Assembly: GCA_017502085.1 (NCBI GenBank)
Contig: JAFVVQ010000017.1
Location: 26,130 to 90,129, forward strand
Source: Clostridia bacterium
GTDB taxonomy: Bacteria; Bacillota; Clostridia; Oscillospirales; Acutalibacteraceae
DNA length: 64,000 nt
Direction: 5' to 3'
Position numbers and translations under genes: made by a program
Part shown: piece after piece, positions 27,500 through 36,855 of the stretch
Position numbering within the stretch: the stretch's first letter is position 1
How the letters are laid out: each line of letters begins with the position of its first letter
The notes under the pieces: model-generated
The model's input: the letters and a program-made list of their open reading frames with translations, nothing else
Database searches by the model: none
Told to the model about the DNA's origin: nothing

Positions 27500-28582
27500 T
27501 TATTTGTTTGCCGTGCAGTTTTCACAAGTTGAACAAGCGTCAAGCTGCTCTTTCGTTACCTTTCCGTCGCGGTAATCACGGACAATTTTATTCTCATACA
27601 TTGAGTATTTCTTCTTTTTAAAGAAATGCAGAAACTTGTGCTTCACAACCCAAAATGCAGGTTTCCATATGTATTTATGCATTGCGGGGGAAACAGAGCC
27701 GATCATCCAGCAATTTCTGTCGCAACAGCGTACCTTTTTGCGTACAGCTTCAGCTTCCTGACTGTTCCACAGCTCGTCCCAGCTCTGCTCATTGAGATTT
27801 CCCATAACCTCTTTTTCTTTAGTTCCGTTACACGGCATAACATCACCGTAGGGGTCAATAAAAAATGTGTCAAAACTCATATCGCAGGGCAGAAGTCTTT
27901 TCTGACTGAAAATATAATTTATCAAGCCGTGATTAAAATATGCTCTGAACCACTTCTTGGGACTGTTTGAGTCCAGAAGACGGTTAATGAGATTCTCAAA
28001 ATTTTCCGCAACCGTCAGTCTGTCATGAATTATATTGTTCGATTCAACAAAATAGAAACTGTTATGGAGCGAAGCAGTTGCAAACTCCATATCAAGCTCG
28101 TTTGAAATCTCATAAAGCGGCACAAGGTCAGGTGCATTTCTGTCCTGCACCGTCATACCGAAGCCGACGTCTTTCATACCCATATCAACAAGGGTTTTCA
28201 GCGTTGTGTAGCCTCTGTTGAAGCCGTCATCAAGACCTCTGATTTCATTGTTTGTCTTTTCGAGACCCTCGATTGAAATTCTGATTCCGACCTGAGGAAA
28301 CTCCTTGCAGAGATCAACGATTCTGTCCGTAAAAAATCCGTTTGTGGAAATAACGATACGGTCACTTTTTTTGTAAAGCTCACGGACTATTTCCTTGAGA
28401 TCCTCTCGGATAAAAGGCTCTCCTCCCGTTATGTTGGTAAAATACATTTCAGGTAATTTACGGATTGTTTCAACCGTGATTTCTTCCTCGGGTTTTGAAG
28501 GCACCTTATATCTGTTACACATCGTGCACTTGGCATTGCAACGGTAGGTCACAATCACAGTGCCGTTAAGTTTTTTGGCCAT
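27500..28582 (-). CDS. Radical SAM/SPASM protein in the polysaccharide operon
   Basis: A 360-residue enzyme. CNAKCTMC near residue 15 binds the catalytic 4Fe-4S cluster and S-adenosylmethionine; NITGGEPFIREDL is the GGEP SAM-binding strand. The C-terminal part has the SPASM-type Cys pattern: LPCDMSF, GDVMPCNGTKEKEVMGNL, CCDRNC and CSTCENC, for extra iron-sulfur clusters. SPASM enzymes modify peptides, proteins or other substrates; some lie in cell-surface glycan clusters with unknown targets. No precursor-peptide-sized ORF adjoins it (gaps of 8 and 18 bases), so a sugar, lipid or protein target in the pathway is as likely as a peptide. It is flanked by glycosyltransferases on both sides. Confidence 0.9.
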   Translation of the reverse strand: MAKKLNGTVIVTYRCNAKCTMCNRYKVPSKPEEEITVETIRKLPEMYFTNITGGEPFIREDLKEIVRELYKKSDRIVISTNGFFTDRIVDLCKEFPQVGIRISIEGLEKTNNEIRGLDDGFNRGYTTLKTLVDMGMKDVGFGMTVQDRNAPDLVPLYEISNELDMEFATASLHNSFYFVESNNIIHDRLTVAENFENLINRLLDSNSPKKWFRAYFNHGLINYIFSQKRLLPCDMSFDTFFIDPYGDVMPCNGTKEKEVMGNLNEQSWDELWNSQEAEAVRKKVRCCDRNCWMIGSVSPAMHKYIWKPAFWVVKHKFLHFFKKKKYSMYENKIVRDYRDGKVTKEQLDACSTCENCTANK

Positions 28583-28590
28583 TTAAACAA

Positions 28591-29763
28591 TCACCTGCCG
28601 AAGCGGTCATAATATTTTGCGGCAACCGACTGCCACGTTAAATTCTTTACAGCATTTTCTCTTGCCGCCGCACAAAGCTTTCCGTGTTTTTCCGAATCAT
28701 ATATAATGTTTGAAATCTTTTCAGAGTCGGATTCACACACACACCCGTCGCCGACAGCGACACACATATCGCCGCAAACAATTACAGGCACACCTGCTGA
28801 AAGAGATTCAACGCATACAAGCGGAAATCCTTCATACCGTGATGCAATAACCGTTGCGTGAGCAATATTATAAATACCGTTCATCTCTTCGTTGGGTGCA
28901 AATGCACCTAAATATTTCACCTGTTTTTCAACACCGAGTCTCACGGCATCGGCAAGAATTTTTTCATGATATTCTGCCGAAACAATTTCACCTGCAAAAG
29001 CATAAACAAGGTCACTGTGCTTCTTCAATGCGGGTGTCAGTATTTCAAGCACCTTCATCTGACCTTTATTTTCATTAACGGAGCCAACCTGAAGAATAAT
29101 CTTTTTGCCACGAATACCAAAGTTTTCTTTTATTGAATTTTTTTCATCATCGGTCAACGGTCGGTAAACATCGGTATTCACACCGTTACCGATAAGAACA
29201 ACCTTTTCTGCGCTCAATCCAAGATTACCAACGATATTCCGACGCATTGATTCGTTGAGAACAAACACAGCATCGGCATTTTTCATGGCTTCAATTTCCT
29301 GAAAATAACGCTTTTTAAGTGTACCGCTGACTTCATTCCAGGGCAGACTCCACATACCGTTATGGTTAGTGTACGCAAGAAAAAACCGTGAACGGATTTT
29401 CTTCGGAACAAGCTTCAGAAAAAAGAACATATTATATTGATTATGAAAATGGAGAACAACTCTCTCTTTTTCATTTGCAAGAATTTTTCTCAGTCTGAAA
29501 GCAAGGCACACGGAATAAACAACTCTTTTGAGCTTATGAACAAGACCGAGTGCAACATCAGTCTTTGAAAATACTGAAGGAACCTTTACCTCGGTTATCG
29601 GCAAATCATTCGGTGCTCTGTCATTTGAAGCAATATCAATTATCTCAACACTGCACCCCATCTGCATGTACGCCTTTGTCAGTTCCTCAACAACGCTTTC
29701 CGTTGCCGCAGAAACACGCGCCGGAACAGGTGTATAACCCGTTCCGATTTCATATATTTTCAT
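28591..29763 (-). CDS. Glycosyltransferase family 4
   Basis: A 390-residue GT-B enzyme. The donor-binding half shows IILQVGSVNENKGQMKVLE and, near the end, SRYEGFPLVCVESLSAG, the E-x7-E motif of GT4. The N-terminal acceptor half has HFHNQYNMFFFLKLVP and TNHNGMWSLPWNEVSG. Cytoplasmic, membrane-associated. It abuts the next GT4 gene (4-base gap), so the operon is tight. Confidence 0.9.
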   Translation of the reverse strand: MKIYEIGTGYTPVPARVSAATESVVEELTKAYMQMGCSVEIIDIASNDRAPNDLPITEVKVPSVFSKTDVALGLVHKLKRVVYSVCLAFRLRKILANEKERVVLHFHNQYNMFFFLKLVPKKIRSRFFLAYTNHNGMWSLPWNEVSGTLKKRYFQEIEAMKNADAVFVLNESMRRNIVGNLGLSAEKVVLIGNGVNTDVYRPLTDDEKNSIKENFGIRGKKIILQVGSVNENKGQMKVLEILTPALKKHSDLVYAFAGEIVSAEYHEKILADAVRLGVEKQVKYLGAFAPNEEMNGIYNIAHATVIASRYEGFPLVCVESLSAGVPVIVCGDMCVAVGDGCVCESDSEKISNIIYDSEKHGKLCAAARENAVKNLTWQSVAAKYYDRFGR

Positions 29764-29766
29764 AAA

Positions 29767-30963
29767 TCAGTCCTCGTAAATACGAACAAGTTTTTCATAG
29801 TACGTTTCGGGAGTTTCAAAAAAAGTATTTCTGCAGTTTTCCGTGAACGCAGAAAGCTTTTCGGGGAAATACAAAAGACTTTTCAGCTTGTCCTCAAGGT
29901 CAGAAACATTCCCCGCTTCAAAAAGCAGACCCGTCTCCCCTTCTCTGATAAGTTCGGGGATTCCGCCCATATCCGATCCTATAACAGGGGTGCCGTATAT
30001 CTGGGATTCAATTACGGAATACGGACAGTTTTCATAGCATTCCGACGGGCAGACACTGCACGACGCCTTCGAAATAAGCTCCGAGAGTTCTTCACCGGTT
30101 TTGAACCCCACATACTCTGCGTTGGGAACATCGGCGATCGCTTCAACAGCTTCACCGAATCCGGCGAAAACAAAACGGATATCCGGCATATTCTTTGCCG
30201 CACGGAGCAAAGTCACGGTACCTTTTTCTTTCGAGAGATGACCGAATTCAAGAACATAATTCTCTTTTTTTTCCGCAACAACACATTTGGTTTCGATAAA
30301 ATTGTGAAGCACAACCGTTTTGTCTGAAAACCTTTTCTGACTATCAAGTTTTGATTTCAGAAACCGTGACGGACAAACAATTGTATCAATATAAGAATAA
30401 GCTCTGCCGTACTTCCAGCGATAAGCATCCGCCGTTGCAAGCAGGCTTTTTAATTTCGATTTTTTAACGCATACGGACTTGACACAGTACCAATAATTAC
30501 CGCCAAGACATTTTTCACACACATTCATCTGCGAATCAAACAAACCGTGACTCGGACAGACGAGTTGATAGTCATGAGCTGTATAAACCAGTTTCACTTT
30601 TTTTTTGCTCTTTCTGCGGTAACTTTGTGCCGCAAGAATTATACTTGGTGTCAGGTGAAACTGAATGTTATTGAAATGAATGACGTCAGGCTGAAAATTA
30701 TCCAGAACTTTTTTCATTCTTTTTTTAGCCACTGAAGAATAAATGACTTTGAACGGTGCACTCAGATTTTTGGTTGCACCTTTTGAAAAATCCACATTCG
30801 GAGAATAAACTCCGATTCGGTTGCCGATAACATTGTCTTTATGTTCCATTCCGAAATACTCAACCTCGTGACCCATTTTCTGCAAGGTTTCGCCGAGCCT
30901 GAAAACATAGGTCTCCGAACCGCCTTTCGGATATAAAAACTTATTCACCAGCAGGATTTTCAT
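29767..30963 (-). CDS. Glycosyltransferase family 4
   Basis: A 398-residue GT-B enzyme. KFLYPKGGSETYVFRLGETL is the Gly-rich acceptor-domain start of GT4, YVLEFGHLSKEKGTVTLL the donor domain, and PYSVIESQIYGTPVIGSDMG the E-x7-E motif. A Cys-rich stretch (CEKCLGGNYWYCVKSVC, about 147-163) occurs in a sub-group of Clostridia and Streptococcus EPS transferases. Acts on the lipid-linked repeat unit; donor unknown. Confidence 0.9.
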   Translation of the reverse strand: MKILLVNKFLYPKGGSETYVFRLGETLQKMGHEVEYFGMEHKDNVIGNRIGVYSPNVDFSKGATKNLSAPFKVIYSSVAKKRMKKVLDNFQPDVIHFNNIQFHLTPSIILAAQSYRRKSKKKVKLVYTAHDYQLVCPSHGLFDSQMNVCEKCLGGNYWYCVKSVCVKKSKLKSLLATADAYRWKYGRAYSYIDTIVCPSRFLKSKLDSQKRFSDKTVVLHNFIETKCVVAEKKENYVLEFGHLSKEKGTVTLLRAAKNMPDIRFVFAGFGEAVEAIADVPNAEYVGFKTGEELSELISKASCSVCPSECYENCPYSVIESQIYGTPVIGSDMGGIPELIREGETGLLFEAGNVSDLEDKLKSLLYFPEKLSAFTENCRNTFFETPETYYEKLVRIYED

Positions 30964-30966
30964 AGG

Positions 30967-32112
30967 TCACTTCCTTTTTCGGTAAAGCTCAACGGTCTGA
31001 TAAACAACGTCATCCCAATTATATTTATTGCAGACATATTCTGCACTTTTTGAGGCATAAGAACGAACAATATCAGGGTTTTTGCATAGCATTTGAAGTT
31101 GGTTTTTCAAATCATCCGTCTTATCTCTGTCGAAAACAACCCCGCAATCGCCGATAACCGAGGTGCACTCGGGAATATCGGAAACAAGACAGCAATTGCC
31201 GTAGCTCATAGCCTCAAGCAGACTCAAAGGCATTCCCTCAACATCAGAGGGAAGAACGTAAAAATATGCGTTGCTGAAAAGCTCTTCAAGCAACCTTCCT
31301 TGAACAAACCCCGTGAAAACGATATCGGGACAGTCCTTTGCGGCAGCCTTCAGTTCTTTTTCATACTCATCGGTATCCGACGAGCCGCCCGCAATAACAA
31401 GCTTTTTTTCGGGTGAAGCTTTTTTGAATGCTTCGATAAGGCGCATAACACCCTTTTCGGGAACAAGTCTTCCGAGATAAAGTATGTACTCTCCTTCGGC
31501 AAGACCGAAACGGCTGATAATTTCATCGGCACGTTTCTTTTCAACGGCACTGACACCGTTGGGAATAAATACCGTCTGACGGTTATAGGTTTTCAAAAAA
31601 TACTCACGTACGTTTTCACTGAGCACGATTATTTCATCAGCAAATCTGACTGCACATTTTTCACCGAAACGGATATACCACGAGGCAAATCTGCCCCATT
31701 TGGCACGTTGATGATCGAGCCCGTGAACCGTTGCCACACATCTTTTGCCGAAAAATTTCGGCAACCAGATCATTGCACAAGGACCCTCGGCATGGAAATG
31801 AACTGCGTCATATATGCCGAATGCCGCTTTTAAAGCGGCAAAGAAGGATGATGATGCAGCGGCAAGACCGCCCTTTCTGACGGTAAAGACGCTTTTTATT
31901 CTGACACCTTTATATTCGGTGAGTCGCTCCGAATCGAACTCCTCACCGCTTACGTGGTGACCTTTTCTGTTGTAGCAGGAAACACTGTGCCCCGACGCCG
32001 CCATTCTTGTTGCAAGTTCCGTCACAACAATCTCAACGCCGCCCTCTCTTGACGGTATTCTTTTGTGTCCAAGCATCGCTATGCGAAGCCCGCCGTCTTT
32101 TTTCGGAGCCAT
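30967..32112 (-). CDS. Glycosyltransferase GT4 with DUF1972-type N-terminus
   Basis: A 381-residue GT-B enzyme. Its start MLGHKRIPSREGGVEIVVTE (from residue 13) is the DUF1972 signature of transferases that follow the initiating enzyme in capsule and EPS loci, several of them rhamnosyltransferases. YILYLGRLVPEKGVMRLIEA and VEGMPLSLLEAMSYGN mark the GT4 donor domain. Its ATG overlaps the stop of the sugar-phosphate transferase by one base (TAATG), so it probably adds the second sugar. Confidence 0.88.
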   Translation of the reverse strand: MAPKKDGGLRIAMLGHKRIPSREGGVEIVVTELATRMAASGHSVSCYNRKGHHVSGEEFDSERLTEYKGVRIKSVFTVRKGGLAAASSSFFAALKAAFGIYDAVHFHAEGPCAMIWLPKFFGKRCVATVHGLDHQRAKWGRFASWYIRFGEKCAVRFADEIIVLSENVREYFLKTYNRQTVFIPNGVSAVEKKRADEIISRFGLAEGEYILYLGRLVPEKGVMRLIEAFKKASPEKKLVIAGGSSDTDEYEKELKAAAKDCPDIVFTGFVQGRLLEELFSNAYFYVLPSDVEGMPLSLLEAMSYGNCCLVSDIPECTSVIGDCGVVFDRDKTDDLKNQLQMLCKNPDIVRSYASKSAEYVCNKYNWDDVVYQTVELYRKRK

Positions 32113-32789
32113 TATATGCCCTCCATACCAAAAACCACAGCAAAGGTTTTTATGAAAATTTTAATATCAGTAATGATGCTTCGCTCTTCAATGTATCTGA
32201 TGTCACACTTCATCCAATCATCAAACGAAACATCGTTTCTCTGCGGAGTTACTTGCCAGAAGCAGGTAAGTCCCGGCTTGACGCAAAGACGCTGCAACTG
32301 ATAATCGTTATACATTTCCACTTCTCTGGGCAGAGGAGGTCTCGGACCCACAAAGCTCATATCACCCTTTATAATATTGATAAGCTGAGGAAGCTCATCA
32401 ATACAGGATCTGCGTATAAACTTGCCGAATCTTGTGATTCTCGGGTCATTATGCATTTTGAACGCGGGTCCGTCCATCTCATTCTGCTCAAGAAGCGAAT
32501 CGAGCATAGCTTCCGCATTTGGTACCATAGACCTGAATTTATAAAATTTGAATTCTTTTCCGTTTTTGCCGACACGCTTCTGAACATAAATCGGAGAAGC
32601 GCCGGGACTGTCGATCACGATAATCACTGAAATAATCGCAAACGGAACAAGCAATATCACAAGAGCAAGAACAGCAAAAACAACGTCAAGCACCCTCTTG
32701 AAAGCCTCGTAGACAGGTTTCTCCGCTGCTTTGACCTTGATATTCAGTTGTGCGTCTCTTGTGATATTTTCTTCAGGAATCTGTACCAT
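32112..32789 (-). CDS. Undecaprenyl-phosphate sugar-phosphate transferase (initiating)
   Basis: A 225-residue short-form bacterial sugar transferase. One membrane segment (about 35-58) is followed by the catalytic domain: YKFRSMVPNAE, RSCIDELPQLINIIKGDMSF, VGPRPPLPREVEMY and KPGLTCFWQVTPQRN. These enzymes put a hexose- or bacillosamine-type sugar 1-phosphate onto undecaprenyl phosphate at the inner face of the membrane and so start the repeat unit. It lacks the long multi-span N-terminal domain of WbaP/WcaJ. Confidence 0.92.
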   Translation of the reverse strand: MVQIPEENITRDAQLNIKVKAAEKPVYEAFKRVLDVVFAVLALVILLVPFAIISVIIVIDSPGASPIYVQKRVGKNGKEFKFYKFRSMVPNAEAMLDSLLEQNEMDGPAFKMHNDPRITRFGKFIRRSCIDELPQLINIIKGDMSFVGPRPPLPREVEMYNDYQLQRLCVKPGLTCFWQVTPQRNDVSFDDWMKCDIRYIEERSIITDIKIFIKTFAVVFGMEGI

Positions 32790-32826
32790 CAGAAGCTGCT
32801 CCTAACTGAAATTCTTTTTATTACCG

Positions 32827-33840
32827 TCAGCCTTTCTGTTCGTAGAAAAGGCTGATGACTGTTGCATCGACCGAAGCTTTATCGGGATAAAACTCCATAT
32901 GCTTTTCACCCTCAACATATTTACCTTCAAGAGCAAGAATATCATTGAACTGATAATCCATAATCTTCTCAGCAAACTTTTGAAGGGCGTTGCCCGAATA
33001 ATCCGACACGATGAACTCCGAAAGCTTTGCACCTGCATTGACCGCAAAATTGCTGTTTTCTTTGCTTTTTGCCAAAGCCTTTGCATAAAGCGCCTCGATA
33101 AACTGGCGCTGACGTTCCATTCTTCGTGAATTTGAACTATCCTCGAGACCGTATCGTGTTCGTACGTATGTGAGTGCCTGTTCACCGGTAAGGTTGACTT
33201 TTTCACCCATAACAAGTGTATCATCAATGCCCGTGAAATCATCAAGCACGTCAACTTCAACACCGCCGACATAATCCACCAAAGTCGGAACCGCATCCAT
33301 TGTTACAGAGATATAACGGTCAATCTGAATATTGTTCAGCAAAGCTGAAACAGCATCGGCGGAATTTCTGCAGCTGACTTCTTTGCCATTACCGTAGGTA
33401 TGGGCAAGGGCAATCTGCTTGCTGACTGTTCCGACCTTATCGCCCGCAACTCCGAGAATATTCATCTCCGCAACGGTATCACGGTTGATGTGGAGCGCAG
33501 AACACTTTTCTGCCTCGTGATCAATAACAAGAAGCATCATAAAATCCGACTGCTTGTCATTGTTATATGATTCTTCGGTATCGGATCCGGACTCATATTT
33601 GTCCAGACCAAGAATAAGAACAGTTTCAATATTCTTCCTGAGTTTATATTTCTGACCGTTATATTCAACAACGGATTCTGCTTTTGACGGTTGTTCAGAG
33701 GAATATCGATTATTATGCCTTTCCCACAAACCGATAAAAAGCAAGGCGGACGAAGCAAACAACAACACAGCCAGAACAATCGCCGCATATCTGAGTTTTT
33801 TTATCCGCTTTTCTTTCGTTGTGTAGTGGTGATTACTCAT
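32827..33840 (-). CDS. LytR-CpsA-Psr (LCP) family wall-glycopolymer ligase
   Basis: A 337-residue type II membrane protein: a short cytoplasmic basic N-terminus, one hydrophobic segment (about 15-37), then an outside domain. LILGLDKYESG, SDFMMLLVIDHEAEK, LHINRDTVAEM and TRYGLEDSSNSRRMERQRQF are the LCP signatures that hold the pyrophosphate lipid and Mg2+. LCP proteins move capsule or teichoic polymers from the lipid carrier to peptidoglycan. Starts 4 bases inside the upstream gene's end (ATGA). Confidence 0.92.
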   Translation of the reverse strand: MSNHHYTTKEKRIKKLRYAAIVLAVLLFASSALLFIGLWERHNNRYSSEQPSKAESVVEYNGQKYKLRKNIETVLILGLDKYESGSDTEESYNNDKQSDFMMLLVIDHEAEKCSALHINRDTVAEMNILGVAGDKVGTVSKQIALAHTYGNGKEVSCRNSADAVSALLNNIQIDRYISVTMDAVPTLVDYVGGVEVDVLDDFTGIDDTLVMGEKVNLTGEQALTYVRTRYGLEDSSNSRRMERQRQFIEALYAKALAKSKENSNFAVNAGAKLSEFIVSDYSGNALQKFAEKIMDYQFNDILALEGKYVEGEKHMEFYPDKASVDATVISLFYEQKG

Positions 33841-34508
33841 GCTTCCTGCTTTTTCTTCTTAAGAACAACAAGAACAAATGCAAGCGACACTGCGGAAATA
33901 ACCATTACTGCTGCAGGGATAACAAGCATTTCACCAGTAACAGGAATATCGCTTGCGCTCTTGTCAACAACGATTGCAAAAGGTGAAAGGTCATCAACTG
34001 TGAAAGTCAATTCATTTTCAGCCTTATTAACAACAGCATTTTCAACTACTTCCCAATCCTTATTGCCGTGGCGATGAAGGAGAGCTGCAAAGTTTTTGAG
34101 GGTTTCTGCCGAAATGGTGATTGTAACAGAACCGCAATACTCGTGACCGTCCTTATGATATGCACTGATATCATAAAGGTCGCTTACTGCAAGATCGGTT
34201 GTCTTTGCGCCGAGAGCGGTTGCGATGCTGATAAGCTTTGATGAAAGGTTGGAGAGATTCTTGTTTGCAGCGATTTCGTCATATGCCTTTTCAAGAGCTG
34301 CTCTCTTTTCTGCGCTGAGCTTGTGACGCTCTGCATAAGAAGTGATAACGATTTCGGGTTCACATGAATCTTCGCCGTACTCAACGTTTTCGATAACGGG
34401 TGCCTTGTTGCCGGAGGGACTTGCAAGGAAGCCGCCCTTTGCGAATGCGACAACGCCTGTGGAAACTGCGATGATTGCTGCGAGGATGAGTGCCAGAACT
34501 TTTTTCAT
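33837..34508 (-). CDS. Small secreted protein with LPXTG-like C-terminus
   Basis: A 223-residue protein with a signal peptide (KKVLALILAAIIAVSTGVV, then FAKGGF) and a C-terminal IPVTGE followed by a hydrophobic segment and KKKKQEA. The layout is that of a sortase substrate, but the motif is IPVTG, not LPXTG; no sortase is in the window. The middle part, about 60-190, reads as two small alpha/beta segments. It lies between the CpsB-like phosphatase and the LCP ligase, where no such gene is usual, and could be a surface partner or carrier of the polymer. Function unknown. Confidence 0.8.
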   Translation of the reverse strand: MKKVLALILAAIIAVSTGVVAFAKGGFLASPSGNKAPVIENVEYGEDSCEPEIVITSYAERHKLSAEKRAALEKAYDEIAANKNLSNLSSKLISIATALGAKTTDLAVSDLYDISAYHKDGHEYCGSVTITISAETLKNFAALLHRHGNKDWEVVENAVVNKAENELTFTVDDLSPFAIVVDKSASDIPVTGEMLVIPAAVMVISAVSLAFVLVVLKKKKQEA

Positions 34509-34529
34509 AATAGATCTTCCTTTCGAAAA

Positions 34530-35228
34530 TTAATTTTTATTTGTGAAAAAATTATCTGCATATGCTGAAAAGCCGGACATATAATTACTGCCAAGCTTAT
34601 TTAAAAGAATAGAATGCGCCCTTCCGATATCGGGGGCTCTGGAATGAGTGTTGTGGCAATCGGAGCCGAGAAAATGCACCTTGCTTTTTTTGAAAAGCTT
34701 CATTGCCCTGAATCGGGTTCGGAAATCATTGATGAAACCCGAATTCATCTGCATAAGAATGCCGTTTTCAAGCAACCTGCCGAAAACCTCTTTACTTTGG
34801 AAAAATATGCAACGTTCAATATGAGCTATAACAGGAACCGTTTTGCCTCCCGAAGCAATGTCGGTAAGTTCTCTGACCGCATATTCCGACCATTTGCCGA
34901 CAGGCATCTCAATCAACAGAAGATTTGTATTTTCTATGCAGAGTGATGAGAGTCCCTCAAGACGGCTGATGCCTTCATAATAAGCTACCTCTGCACCCGG
35001 AAAAATCCGAGGCATTCCGCGGGGTATCTCAGCCTCAAGCTTTGCCAGTGAATCACGCCGCCTTACAAGAAAATCCGCAACGGTTTCACGGTCAGGATTG
35101 TAGTGAGGCGTTGCCGCGACCCTGTCAATCCCCTGTTGTTGCAGAAGCCTGAGCATTTCACAGCTTTCGGCAACGCTGCGGCTCCCGTCATCCATTTCGG
35201 GAAGAACGTGAGAGTGGATATCAGTCAT
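34530..35228 (-). CDS. CpsB/CapC-type PHP tyrosine-protein phosphatase
   Basis: A 232-residue cytoplasmic enzyme. MTDIHSHVLPEMDDGSRS is the PHP metal-site start (HSH and D); VAATPHYNPDRETV, FPGAEVAY, IAHIERC and FLGSDCHNTHSR carry the other metal ligands. These manganese-dependent phosphatases remove phosphate from the C-terminal tyrosines of CpsD-type kinases and so set chain length and output. Lies next to CpsD. Confidence 0.92.
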   Translation of the reverse strand: MTDIHSHVLPEMDDGSRSVAESCEMLRLLQQQGIDRVAATPHYNPDRETVADFLVRRRDSLAKLEAEIPRGMPRIFPGAEVAYYEGISRLEGLSSLCIENTNLLLIEMPVGKWSEYAVRELTDIASGGKTVPVIAHIERCIFFQSKEVFGRLLENGILMQMNSGFINDFRTRFRAMKLFKKSKVHFLGSDCHNTHSRAPDIGRAHSILLNKLGSNYMSGFSAYADNFFTNKN

Positions 35229-35240
35229 ACCGTCACCTTC

Positions 35241-35984
35241 TTATTCTTTTTCAGGTGATTCACCGTAAGTCTTATATTTGTAATAACGCTTGTATTTGCC
35301 GTAGGATCCTCTGCCGTCTTTGTAATCGTTGATAACACAGCCGAGAACGTTGACGTCAGAGAGTCTTAACTGTCTGAAGCAGTTCTCAAGTTCTCTCTTT
35401 TCGGAATAATCGGCTCTGATAACAACTACCATTCCGCTGATAAACTGCGAAACCGCAAGAGCATCGGAAACAAGATTGACGGGCGGAAGATCGAGAACTA
35501 TGCAGTCAAAACTCTCGGAAAAAGACTTAAAAATGTTTTTCATTCTCACCGAGCCGAGAAGTTCCGACGGGTTGGGAGGCAATGCTCCGGACGGCATAAT
35601 ATAAAAATTGTTGAATTCTTCATATTTGAAATCGTTCATTTGAACGGAGCCTGCGCCTTTGAGCAGATCGGTCAGACCGAAATTGTTTTCTATGCCCATC
35701 TTCTTGGCTATACTCGGAATACGCATATCGCCGTCAATCAGAAGAACTTTTTTGCCGCTTTCCGCCAGAACGTAGGCAAGATTGACGGAGGTTGTACTCT
35801 TGCCCTCTCCTCTCATCGCACTCGTTACACCTATAATAGGACATTTTTCATCCTGCGGAAGAGTAAACGAAAGATTGGTTCTCAACAGTTTATATTGCTC
35901 CATCGCAGTGAACTCAAGGTTCTTGTGAAGCGTTTTCTTGCTCTCGTTACCCGAGAAAAAACCGGTTTTATTTTTCTTTCTCAT
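35241..35984 (-). CDS. CpsD/CapB-type tyrosine autokinase
   Basis: A 247-residue P-loop kinase. TSAMRGEGKSTTSVNLAYVL is the Walker A, LLIDGDMRIPS the Walker A', and CIVLDLPPVNLVSDALAV the Walker B. The C-terminus has a tyrosine cluster (YGKYKRYYKYKTYG) for autophosphorylation. It works with the membrane adaptor CpsC to control polymerisation and export. Located right after CpsC. Confidence 0.93.
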   Translation of the reverse strand: MRKKNKTGFFSGNESKKTLHKNLEFTAMEQYKLLRTNLSFTLPQDEKCPIIGVTSAMRGEGKSTTSVNLAYVLAESGKKVLLIDGDMRIPSIAKKMGIENNFGLTDLLKGAGSVQMNDFKYEEFNNFYIMPSGALPPNPSELLGSVRMKNIFKSFSESFDCIVLDLPPVNLVSDALAVSQFISGMVVVIRADYSEKRELENCFRQLRLSDVNVLGCVINDYKDGRGSYGKYKRYYKYKTYGESPEKE

Positions 35985-35998
35985 ATCGATTATGCACC

Positions 35999-36763
35999 TT
36001 AATTGTTTTTGTAGTAGGAATAGGCGTATCTGCTTCTCCTGGAGCCCGAATCAAGGAGATCGGGAACCTTTGCAAGAATCGGGTAGCCGTAATTGTTGAG
36101 GATATATTCTTCATCGTGAACAGTGTTATCAAGAAGAGCAAGAATAACAAGAAGAATAACCGAAAGAAGAATTCCGAGAACAAAACCGATTGCCGTGAAC
36201 ATCGTTATGCTGGGAGCAATCTTTTTCGTGTTGGCAATCGCCGAATCGACAACTTCCATTGAGCTGCCCTCAACGATTTCAGAAACACGTTTCGGCAGAA
36301 TTCTCGCAATACCGTTTGCGATTTTTTCCGCTTCATACGGATCTTTTGAAGTTACAGTGATTGACATAATTTCCGTATCGTTTACCGGAGCCGCTTCAAT
36401 CATCTTATAAAGCTCTTCCCACGTATAGTTGATCTTTGTTTCGTCGATGACTTTTTCGAGTGTCGTTCTGTTTTTGAGAAGCACCGTATAAGTTTTGACA
36501 AGACTCTGTGCTGCTGTGATTTCAGATGAGCTGATGCTGAAGCCGATATCTCCGACAGTAAATGAACTGTTGTTGACGTAAAGCATAATCGAAGACGAAT
36601 ATGTCGGCGCTATCGCAAAAGCTGAAAGGAAGAATCCGATTGCACCCGAAACGACGCCCGCAAGTATAACCGCCCATATTCTGCTCCAGACACTCTTGAC
36701 AATGTGCGCAATATCGACAACATAATAATCTCTTTCAGCCGCACCGTTTTTTCTCTGTTCCAT
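35999..36763 (-). CDS. CpsC/Wzz-type chain-length determinant
   Basis: A 254-residue membrane adaptor with two hydrophobic segments (about 31-52 and 195-220) around an outside loop. The Wzz motif is present (SVWSRIWAVILAGVVSGAIG near the start; ITMFTAIGFVLGILLSVILL near the end). I prefer ATG 36763, which has AGGAGAG upstream, to ATG 36787, which has none. It activates CpsD and is the first gene of the operon. Confidence 0.9.
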   Translation of the reverse strand: MEQRKNGAAERDYYVVDIAHIVKSVWSRIWAVILAGVVSGAIGFFLSAFAIAPTYSSSIMLYVNNSSFTVGDIGFSISSSEITAAQSLVKTYTVLLKNRTTLEKVIDETKINYTWEELYKMIEAAPVNDTEIMSITVTSKDPYEAEKIANGIARILPKRVSEIVEGSSMEVVDSAIANTKKIAPSITMFTAIGFVLGILLSVILLVILALLDNTVHDEEYILNNYGYPILAKVPDLLDSGSRRSRYAYSYYKNN

Positions 36764-36855
36764 TTGCTGTTTACTCTCCTGTAACATTCATATCGGTTGT
36801 GCAGCACCCATAATCGGGCATTGCACTGATTTTATGGTATAAAATTACATAGATA

